From JBDTVS01 sp040007095 (lineage in GTDB: Bacteria; Acidobacteriota; Vicinamibacteria; Vicinamibacterales; CAVVIG01), in assembly GCA_040007095.1 (NCBI GenBank), contig JBDTVS010000241.1, positions 9,751 through 73,750 of the forward strand: 64,000 nt of DNA, read 5' to 3'. A program made the translations under genes and the position numbers. Under the pieces are notes generated by a model. That model saw only the letters and a program-made list of their open reading frames with translations. It had not been told where the DNA came from and ran no database searches. This document shows positions 50,407 to 57,033 of this stretch, one piece after another. Position 1 is the stretch's first letter; each line of letters starts with the position of its first letter.

Positions 50407-53400
50407 TGAAACGTCTCATTCAATGGTCGATCGATCATCACTGGCTGGTGATCGCGATGTCGGTGCTTCTGGCTGCGTGCGGACTGTGGGTGGCGCGCGA
50501 CATGCCGGTCGACGTATTCCCGGACCTGACGGCGCCCACCGTGACGATCCTGACCGAAGGCCACGGCATGGCGCCGGAAGAGATGGAATCGCTCGTCACC
50601 TTCCCGCTCGAAGCGTCGATCAACGGCGCCTCCGGCGTGCGACGTGTTCGTTCGGCCACCGCACTCGGGATCGCCGTCGTCTGGGTCGAATTCGACTGGG
50701 GCACGGACATTTTCGGTGCGCGCCAGATCGTGGCCGAGAAACTGGCGCTGGTCAGCGGAACGTTGCCGCCACAGGTGGAGCGTCCCGTCCTGGCGCCGAT
50801 CTCGTCGATCATGGGCGAGATTCTCTTCTTCGCGATTTCGTCGAACACGGACGATCCGCTGACGCTGCGCACGGTCGCCGACACGGTCGTCCGCCGGAGA
50901 CTGCTGGCGATTACCGGGGTGTCGCAGGTGACACCGCTCGGCGGCGCCGAGCGGCAATTCCAGGTCATTGCCCACCCGGATCAACTCCGCGCCAACGGCG
51001 TATCCGTCAACGAGCTGCTCGACGCCGTCCGCGGCGCGAGCCAGAACACCTCGGCGGGCGTCTTCACCGAAGGCCCGCAGGAGTACGTGCTGCAGACCGT
51101 CGGCCGCGTCCGCACGCCGGCGGAGATCGGCGAAAGCCTGGTCGCGCTGCGCGGCTCGCGCTCGGTCCTGATTCGCGACGTGGCCGACGTCCGCGAGGGC
51201 GGCGCGCTCAAACGCGGGGAGGGCTCGCGGAGCGGCAAGCCGGCCGTGATCATCGGCGTGCAGAAACAGCCGGGCGCCAACACCATCGAGCTCACCAGGC
51301 GGCTCGATCGGGAGCTCGACACGCTCCAGACGGAGCTGCCGCCCGGGATGACCATCGACCGCAAGATTTTCCGCCAGTCAGATTTCATCGAAGTCGCCGT
51401 GGACAATGTCATCGCCGCGCTGCGCGACGGCGGCTTCCTGGTGATCGTGATCGTGCTGTTCTTTCTGGCCAACGTGCGGGCGGCCACGATCACCTTGACG
51501 GCGATGCCGCTGTCCCTCGCCGCGGCGGTGCTCGTCCTGCGCGGTTTCGGCGCGACCATCAACACCATGACGCTCGGCGGGATGGCGATCGCCATCGGCG
51601 CGCTGGTCGACGATGCGATCATCGACGTCGAGAACGTCGTGCGCCGACTGCGTGAGAACAACGCGCTGCCCCCAGGCCAGCAGCGCCCCGCCGCCGACAT
51701 CGTCCGGGATGCGACGCTCGAGATCCGGACGTCCATCGTCTTCGCCACGATCATCATCGTGATGGTCTTCCTGCCGATCTTCGGGCTGTCCGGAGTGGAA
51801 GGGAGATTGCTGGCGCCACTCGCCGTGGCCTACATCGTGTCGCTCCTCGCGTCGCTGGCGGTCGCGGTCGTCGTCACGCCGGCTTTGAGCTATGCCTTCC
51901 TGCCGGGCGCGCGTTCAATCCTGAAGGGGCACGAGGGGCGGCTCGTCCGAACCCTCAAGTCAGGCTATGCCTCGTTCCTGCCGCACGCGCTCAACCGCCC
52001 GGGGCTCGTGGCGGTGTTGTCGGTGGCATTGCTGGCGGCTGCGGGCGCCGCGATGACCAGGATGGGCACGGCGTTCCTGCCGGAGTTCCACGAAGGGAGC
52101 CTCACCGTTCAAGCCAACACGCTGCCCGGCACTTCGCTGGCGAAGTCGGATGAGATCGGCCGGCGCGTCGAACAGATTCTGCTGTCCGAGCCCGAAGTCG
52201 TCGCCACGGCGCGACGGACCGGACGCGCCGAGTTGGACGAGCACGTGCAGGGGGTCGAAGCGGCGGAAATCGACGTCGGATTGAGAGCCAGCACCCGGCC
52301 GCGCGCCGAACTGCTCGCCGACCTGCGGCGCGGCTTCTCGACGCTGCCGGGAACCAACGTGACCATCGGTCAGCCAATCTCGCACCGGATCGATCACATG
52401 TTGTCGGGCACCCGGGCAAATATCGCCGTCAAGGTATTCGGCGACGATCTGCCCACGCTGCGGAGACTGGGCGAACGTGTCCGCGAGGCGATGAGCCGGG
52501 TGCCGGGGGTCGTGGACCTCTCGCTCGAGCAGCAGATGGACATCCCGTTCGTGCGCTTCGTGCTGAACCGGTCCGCGATCGCCCGATACGGCCTCCGCGC
52601 CGACGATGTGGCGCAGGCGGTCGAAACGAGCTTCGCCGGCGCGACCGTCGGACGGATCTTCGATCGCGGCACGTCGTTCGACCTGGTCGTCAAGTTCGAC
52701 CAGGCATCCTCCTCCGATTTCGAGCGGCTCGGCGACCTGCCGGTCGATACACCGCATCAAGGTCGCGTGCCGATCCGCCTGCTTGCCGACGTGCGCCGTG
52801 AGGAAGGGCCGAACATGGTGCTGCGCGAGAACGTCCAGCGCCGGATCGTGATCTCGTGTAACGTCGCCGGCCGCGACCTCGGCGGTGTCGTCGACGACAT
52901 TCGATCGGCGGTGACGCGATCGGCGCCGATGCCGGCGGGCTATCGGGTGGAGTACGGCGGGCAGTTCGAGAGCCAGCAGAGTGCCTCGCAGCGGCTGCTG
53001 GTGCTCGGCATCGGGGTCGTCGCCGGACTGTTCATGTTGCTGGTTCTCGCCTTCGGTCATCCGCGCGATGCGGTGCTGATCATGCTGAATCTGCCGCTCG
53101 CGCTGATCGGCGGCGTCGCCGGCGTGTTCCTCGCCGGAGGCGTGCTCAGCATCGCCTCGATGATCGGCTTCATCACGCTGTTCGGGATCGCGACGCGGAA
53201 CGGCATCATGCTGGTCTCGCACATTCAGCACCTCATGGCCGAGGAAGGGGTCACCGATTTCCGCGAGGCGGTCGAACGGGGCGCACGCGAGCGATTGGTC
53301 CCGATTCTGATGACGGCAATGGCGGCCGGCCTGGCCCTGATTCCACTCGCGCTCGGCGGCGGAAAAGCGGGTAGCGAGATTCAGACGCCGATGGCCATCG

Positions 53401-53495
53401 TCATCCTGTGCGGCCTGATGACGTCGACGCTGCTCAACATGATCGTCGTGCCGACGCTCTATCTGAGATATGGCCGCCACCCGGCCGGTGCGTGA
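50406..53495 (+). CDS. czcA: RND heavy-metal efflux pump (CzcA-like)
   Basis: 1029 residues with twelve transmembrane segments and two large periplasmic loops. The TM4 motif is GGMAIAIGALVDDAIIDVENVVRRLREN. The pore and loop motifs (PEFHEGSLTVQANTLPGTSLAKSD; AELDEHVQGVEAAEIDVGL; GQPISHRIDHMLSGTRANIAVKVFGDD) match the divalent-cation HME group. The three Met positions that define Cu(I)/Ag(I) pumps are not conserved, so Zn/Co/Ni/Cd-type substrates are likelier than copper. It overlaps czcB by one base (TGATG at 50404-50408). The convergent gene begins 242 bp downstream, across sequence in which I see no gene or hairpin. Confidence 0.9.
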   Translation: MKRLIQWSIDHHWLVIAMSVLLAACGLWVARDMPVDVFPDLTAPTVTILTEGHGMAPEEMESLVTFPLEASINGASGVRRVRSATALGIAVVWVEFDWGTDIFGARQIVAEKLALVSGTLPPQVERPVLAPISSIMGEILFFAISSNTDDPLTLRTVADTVVRRRLLAITGVSQVTPLGGAERQFQVIAHPDQLRANGVSVNELLDAVRGASQNTSAGVFTEGPQEYVLQTVGRVRTPAEIGESLVALRGSRSVLIRDVADVREGGALKRGEGSRSGKPAVIIGVQKQPGANTIELTRRLDRELDTLQTELPPGMTIDRKIFRQSDFIEVAVDNVIAALRDGGFLVIVIVLFFLANVRAATITLTAMPLSLAAAVLVLRGFGATINTMTLGGMAIAIGALVDDAIIDVENVVRRLRENNALPPGQQRPAADIVRDATLEIRTSIVFATIIIVMVFLPIFGLSGVEGRLLAPLAVAYIVSLLASLAVAVVVTPALSYAFLPGARSILKGHEGRLVRTLKSGYASFLPHALNRPGLVAVLSVALLAAAGAAMTRMGTAFLPEFHEGSLTVQANTLPGTSLAKSDEIGRRVEQILLSEPEVVATARRTGRAELDEHVQGVEAAEIDVGLRASTRPRAELLADLRRGFSTLPGTNVTIGQPISHRIDHMLSGTRANIAVKVFGDDLPTLRRLGERVREAMSRVPGVVDLSLEQQMDIPFVRFVLNRSAIARYGLRADDVAQAVETSFAGATVGRIFDRGTSFDLVVKFDQASSSDFERLGDLPVDTPHQGRVPIRLLADVRREEGPNMVLRENVQRRIVISCNVAGRDLGGVVDDIRSAVTRSAPMPAGYRVEYGGQFESQQSASQRLLVLGIGVVAGLFMLLVLAFGHPRDAVLIMLNLPLALIGGVAGVFLAGGVLSIASMIGFITLFGIATRNGIMLVSHIQHLMAEEGVTDFREAVERGARERLVPILMTAMAAGLALIPLALGGGKAGSEIQTPMAIVILCGLMTSTLLNMIVVPTLYLRYGRHPAGA

Positions 53496-53737
53496 GGAGT
53501 ACCATTGTCGAGGTAGTGACCCAATGCTCCCCGGAAATCACGACCTCCGAAAGGGCCAGGAATGGGCTGCGGACGCGCACCTTACGAGGGCCGCGTCTCG
53601 CGTGACAGCCGGGAACCCGTCGTTTTCCAAGAAGTGGAGACGCGCGCGATTGAAAGCGTACGCGCCCAGCGCCGCCCTTTCTGGTGGCTCGGTGAGCGAT
53701 CAGCAGCCTTCACGCGTGCGCTGACCGTCGGTGAACG

Positions 53738-54460
53738 TCAGTGCAGCACTTGGTCCGGCAGGGTCGGGTGAGACGGGCCGTCGTAGGGATCCATCGGCTT
53801 CAGCGCCGTCTGCTTGTCCTTGATGTTCGACACGATCCAGTCGTAGAACCCCGCCGTCACCAACTTCAATTTGACCGGCGTCGTTCCCTTGTTTTCCCAG
53901 AACCATCCGTGAATGCCTTGACTCGGGGCCAGGAACGTCCCGTGGCCCTGGTCTTTGCCGGCCGTGTCGAGCGCGTAGGATTCGTAGTAGTCGGTCCCTT
54001 CCCGCCCTGCGGGCTTGACGTCGGGCTCCCCGTGAAACTCAACCGACAGCGTGCCACTGGCGGTCCACGAGTACATCAGACCGGCGCCTTTCTTCATGTT
54101 GTATTTGATTTCCAGGCCCTCACCGGGCGCCAGCATCAGTTCCCTGGAATCTGTATGAAACCGGTTCGGCTGCGCAATAAATGCTCCCTGAACGGTAGGC
54201 GCATCACCCTTTGGTGAAGGCACCAGCACCGGCACGATGGCGGCGTCGGATACGGGTGCCGGTTTGTCTGCCGCTCGAACCAGCTCGGTCAATCCCAGCT
54301 TCTTGCCGGTGCCGAGCGGATCGATGCCGTATTCTGCCGGGAGGATGAAGAGAGTGAGAATGACCCCGGCAACGATCAAGGCGCCGCCGGTCGCCGTCAG
54401 AATCTTGCGCAGCGACGGCGGCTCGAGGCGAACATCGGCGGGCGGTGCAGTCGCCGTCAT
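53738..54460 (-). CDS. Transmembrane anchor protein
   Basis: 240 residues. One N-terminal membrane helix (ILTATGGALIVAGVILTLFILPAEYG), preceded by a cytoplasmic Pro-rich tail and followed by a periplasmic domain with GEGLEIKYNMKKGAGLMYSWTASGTLSVEFHGEP and GTFLAPSQGIHGWFWENKGTTPVKLKLVTAGFYDW. Proteins of this type are annotated only as transmembrane anchor proteins and accompany HupE/UreJ-type and RND metal genes. Its ATG overlaps the HupE-like stop (ATGA at 54457-54460), so they are translationally coupled. Confidence 0.85.
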   Translation of the reverse strand: MTATAPPADVRLEPPSLRKILTATGGALIVAGVILTLFILPAEYGIDPLGTGKKLGLTELVRAADKPAPVSDAAIVPVLVPSPKGDAPTVQGAFIAQPNRFHTDSRELMLAPGEGLEIKYNMKKGAGLMYSWTASGTLSVEFHGEPDVKPAGREGTDYYESYALDTAGKDQGHGTFLAPSQGIHGWFWENKGTTPVKLKLVTAGFYDWIVSNIKDKQTALKPMDPYDGPSHPTLPDQVLH

Positions 54461-55161
54461 TGGGCCACCATGTAACCGGTCAACTGGTAGCCGACGAGCA
54501 CGAATCCCCCGACCATCAGCAGCGTGTTGGTGGCGAAGGCGTGCCGAAGAAACCCGGGACGGGTGCGCCAGTACATCAGGACGAGAAATACCGCACTGAG
54601 CGCCAGCACCTGGCCGACCTCCACCCCGACGTTGAAGCTGACGATATTAGCCACCAGCCCCTTCGGCGCGAGCGCGAATTCCTGGAGCTTCGTCGCCAGC
54701 CCGAAGCCATGAAACAGGCCAAAGACCAACACGGCGATTTTCGTGTTCGGCTGGAATCCGAACACGCGCTTGAAGCCATCCATGTTGTCGAACGCTTTGT
54801 AGACGACGGAAAAGCCGATAATCGCGTCGACAACATAGGCATTGGCATGGACACCGTAGAGGACGCCCATCAGCAACGTGGTGCTATGTCCGATCGTGAA
54901 CAAGCTGACGTACTGAACGACATCTTTCAATTTGTACAGGAAGAAGATCACGCCGACGAGGAAGAGCAGATGGTCGTAACCGGTGACCATGTGCTTGGCG
55001 CCCAGATAGAGAAACGGTCCGATCGCCGCGCCTTGATTGGCCTCGACGAACGCCGCGTCGCGCTTCGAAACGTTGTGGGCGCTGAGGTCGGCAGGCAACA
55101 CGAACAAGAGCACGGCGAGCAGGACGAACGCCATCGAAATGGACCGCAGGCTGTTTCTCAT
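54457..55161 (-). CDS. HupE/UreJ-family membrane protein
   Basis: 234 residues from the ATG at 55161, which begins an obvious signal (MRNSLRSISMAFVLLAVLLFVLPADLSAHN). The conserved HupE/UreJ_2 pattern includes FLYLGAKHMVTGYDHLLFLVGVIFFLY, FTIGHSTTLLMGVLYG and LVFGLFHGFGLATKLQEF, with the paired His and Asp of HxxxGxDH and FHGFG that are thought to bind Ni or related metal. Six to seven transmembrane helices. In-frame codons upstream to 55218 are probably not used. It is downstream of the cytochrome at 55281 and may share its box-E promoter; a CATAAT 13 bp before the ATG could be a local -10. Confidence 0.86.
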   Translation of the reverse strand: MRNSLRSISMAFVLLAVLLFVLPADLSAHNVSKRDAAFVEANQGAAIGPFLYLGAKHMVTGYDHLLFLVGVIFFLYKLKDVVQYVSLFTIGHSTTLLMGVLYGVHANAYVVDAIIGFSVVYKAFDNMDGFKRVFGFQPNTKIAVLVFGLFHGFGLATKLQEFALAPKGLVANIVSFNVGVEVGQVLALSAVFLVLMYWRTRPGFLRHAFATNTLLMVGGFVLVGYQLTGYMVAQ

Positions 55162-55280
55162 CGGTGCATTATGGCGCGTTCTGGTGAAAAACCGCCGCCT
55201 GCGTCGCAACACATTCAAAGACGCAGTTGGGATCGACCCGGCCGAGAACGGGATGACGGCTGACTAACTGCCCTGCTGGC

Positions 55281-55904
55281 TCAGGGCAGACAACGGTCCT
55301 GGTCCCCGTTCTTCTTTTCGCGGTAGACATCGTGACACGCCGCACATGCGTCGGAGACGCTCCCGGCCACCTCGACGATCTTGTCCTGATCCTTCGACTG
55401 CGCCGCCTTGTACGCCGCCAGCCCCGCCGTGCGCAGGCCCTGCGTGTACTTCACCCAGTCGGCGCGTTGCACCGGGACCGGCTTGCCGTTCGAGCACAGG
55501 CGTCCGGGGATCGCGATCAGGTTGGCGGATTCGGCGATCGCCAGACCGGCGTTCTCGACCGCCTGCCACCCGCCGTAGGTGCTCGTCAGCGGGTTTGGCG
55601 ACACCGAGGGGTCGGCGACCGGCGTCAGCTTGCTCAGATCGTCCTGAGCGGCAAACAGCACGTTGGAGGCCGGGTACAAGATGCCGCGCATCAACTGCAG
55701 CAGGTTCGCGTCGACCTTGGACGTGCTCGCCCGAGCCGCGCCACCACCGGCCGGCGCGGCCGTGCCTCGCGCGGGAGTTTGTGAAGCGCCTCGAGCAGGA
55801 GTCTGGGCACGGGTGACGGCGCCCAGGCACAGCAGGCCGGCGCTCAACGCGACGGCGAGCACCCGCGGCGCGGACTTCGCTTCAAGCCATCGTCCAGTGT
55901 TCAT
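55281..55904 (-). CDS. Class-II-like secreted c-type cytochrome
   Basis: 207 residues with a signal peptide (ending near AVTRAQ), a repetitive TPARGASQTPARG linker, and a helical body (LMRGILYPASNVLFAAQDDLSKL; AVENAGLAIAESANLIAIPGR). It ends with CAACHDVYREKKNGDQDRCLP, i.e. CxxCH near the C-terminus as in the lipocytochromes at 41399 and 42753. Unlike them it is not lipidated. The predicted -10 of box E ends 5 bp before the ATG, so the transcript may be leaderless. It heads a probable operon with the HupE-like and anchor genes. Confidence 0.85.
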   Translation of the reverse strand: MNTGRWLEAKSAPRVLAVALSAGLLCLGAVTRAQTPARGASQTPARGTAAPAGGGAARASTSKVDANLLQLMRGILYPASNVLFAAQDDLSKLTPVADPSVSPNPLTSTYGGWQAVENAGLAIAESANLIAIPGRLCSNGKPVPVQRADWVKYTQGLRTAGLAAYKAAQSKDQDKIVEVAGSVSDACAACHDVYREKKNGDQDRCLP

Positions 55905-55909
55905 ATCGC

Positions 55910-55964
55910 ATAGTAATCAAATCCTTTGCTGGCAATTCTGAAGACTGGCTGAATTGTTTGTCAG
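55910..55964 (-). promoter_or_regulatory. 11-bp direct-repeat box and -10 upstream of the cytochrome/HupE operon (site E)
   Basis: On the minus strand: GTCAG-complement CTGAC (55964-55960), TTCAG (55953-55949) and TTCAG (55942-55938), in 11-bp steps (AATTCAG-CCAG-TCTTCAG), then 22 bp and TACTAT (55915-55910). The ATG at 55904 follows after only 5 bp, implying initiation on or beside the start codon. Confidence 0.72.
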
Positions 55965-56027
55965 ACGGCGGTAAAAATCTCGTAAGCGCGTGGCACGCCG
56001 ACGACGAAGTCATGCACACCGGGCCGC

Positions 56028-56402
56028 TCATTGCACGGTTCCAGAGAACGCCACCGAGCCTTTTCCCACGGGGCCATCCCATGCGAGGGTCATGCGCCAC
56101 GTTCCCGCCATGTCGAATTGACCGGTCGCGGCATACCGGCCCGGGACTTCGGTTCGTTGGACGTCGATGCTTCCGAACATCGGGGCGCCGGGCATTGGCA
56201 TGCTGGCCGAGGCACGTACCGCACCCGCATCCACGAGATTCCCGTTCGACCTGAACTCGATCACGAAGGCGTCTTTGCCATGGCGAAGCCCGTCGTGCGA
56301 CGACAGCAGCACCACGTCCAGGGCGCCCGACTTGATCCGCTGCAGTTCGGTGAGCGCGGCCGGCGTCCCACGCCCGCAGCCGGCCGATAACCACATCACC
56401 AT
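56028..56402 (-). CDS. FixH/YtkA-like lipoprotein with a damaged N-terminus
   Basis: A small periplasmic domain (SGALDVVLLSSHDGLRHGKDAFVIEFRSNGNLVDAG...FGSIDVQRTEVPGRYAATGQFDMAGTWRMTLAWDG) of the FixH/YtkA type, which occurs with copper transport genes. A lipobox (LSAGC) is present, but the only ATG in reach gives MVMWLSAGC, too short for a signal peptide and with no charged start. In frame, hydrophobic residues (GLLAAC) continue upstream to 56418, where a palindromic element begins and the coding pattern stops. The original start seems to have been lost to the element, so this may be a pseudogene. It is in line with the CusA/adaptor genes upstream. Confidence 0.6.
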   Translation of the reverse strand: MVMWLSAGCGRGTPAALTELQRIKSGALDVVLLSSHDGLRHGKDAFVIEFRSNGNLVDAGAVRASASMPMPGAPMFGSIDVQRTEVPGRYAATGQFDMAGTWRMTLAWDGPVGKGSVAFSGTVQ

Positions 56403-56417
56403 GCATGCCGCTAACAG

Positions 56418-56569
56418 CCCGTGATGAAAGTCCGTCGTCGCACCGAGGCGGACGATGCGCCCGGATCGCCAGGCGAGAAACGCGAGAATACCGGGAGTAT
56501 TTGAGCGTTGAGCAACGCCGCGAGGCGGGATGCAGCGTTTGCCGAATGCAGACGGACTTTCACCACGGG
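56418..56569. repeat. Palindromic mobile-like element, copy 2 (152 bp)
   Basis: The left end CCCGTGATGAAAGTCCGT (56418-56435, one mismatch) and the right end 56552-56569 are inverted copies of each other. The interior is closely similar to copy 1 at 20569-20719. It sits directly against the 5' end of the FixH/YtkA-like gene. No coding capacity of its own. Confidence 0.8.
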
Positions 56570-56608
56570 TTGCTCGAGCCCGCCATCTGCGCGCCTTTGT
56601 TCTCGATG

Positions 56609-56983
56609 TCACTTTGCCGTCCTCACTGCTGGAATCAGGAACAGCTTCGCATCGCTTCGTACGCCACGGATGAGGGTCCCGCGCGGAAGGGTGAGCGGCT
56701 TCCTGAAGAGAAAGGGATGTTGGTAGCGGTCCTGGTATTCGTAGAGCCAGACCAGCGGCTCCACGTCGCCGTCTGGCAGCGCAGCGACCACCTGCATCGA
56801 CGCGCCTTTCGGAACGCGCTGGGCATAGAGGCCGTCGATGGTGACGGCACGATCGAGCATCAGACCGTCCGCGACAGCCATCGCGTCCTTCGGGAGCCTG
56901 AACGCGCCGGCGGCTCGAACTTCGGCACTGGAGGTTGCGCGTTGCGATTGTTGCCCCGGCGATGCCTCTGCGAGAAAGGCCAT
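56609..56983 (-). CDS. Small protein resembling a C-terminal domain fragment
   Basis: 124 residues from the ATG at 56983 (MAFLAEASPGQQ). The body FRLPKDAMAVADGLMLDRAVTIDGLYAQRVPKGASMQVVAALPDG, then PLVWLYEYQDRYQHPFLFRKPLTLPRGTLIRGV, reads like the last domain of larger secreted acidobacterial proteins related to copper-dependent monooxygenase or redoxin-type domains. There is no signal peptide, and the sequence before the ATG consists of a degenerate GCAGAG-type repeat, so the gene may be a remnant cut off by repeat insertion. It follows the CusA-like gene (50 bp) on the same strand. Confidence 0.5.
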   Translation of the reverse strand: MAFLAEASPGQQSQRATSSAEVRAAGAFRLPKDAMAVADGLMLDRAVTIDGLYAQRVPKGASMQVVAALPDGDVEPLVWLYEYQDRYQHPFLFRKPLTLPRGTLIRGVRSDAKLFLIPAVRTAK

Positions 56984-57033
56984 CGGAAGTCTCTGCGTGC
57001 TCTGCGATCTCTGCGTTCCCACGTCGGGACTCC

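Noticed and set aside
53496..53737. Short plus-strand open frames between czcA and the convergent anchor gene (such as 53562-53771)
   Set aside because: No ribosome binding site, signal, domain or family resemblance; the end of one overlaps the convergent coding region. I see no gene or clear hairpin here.
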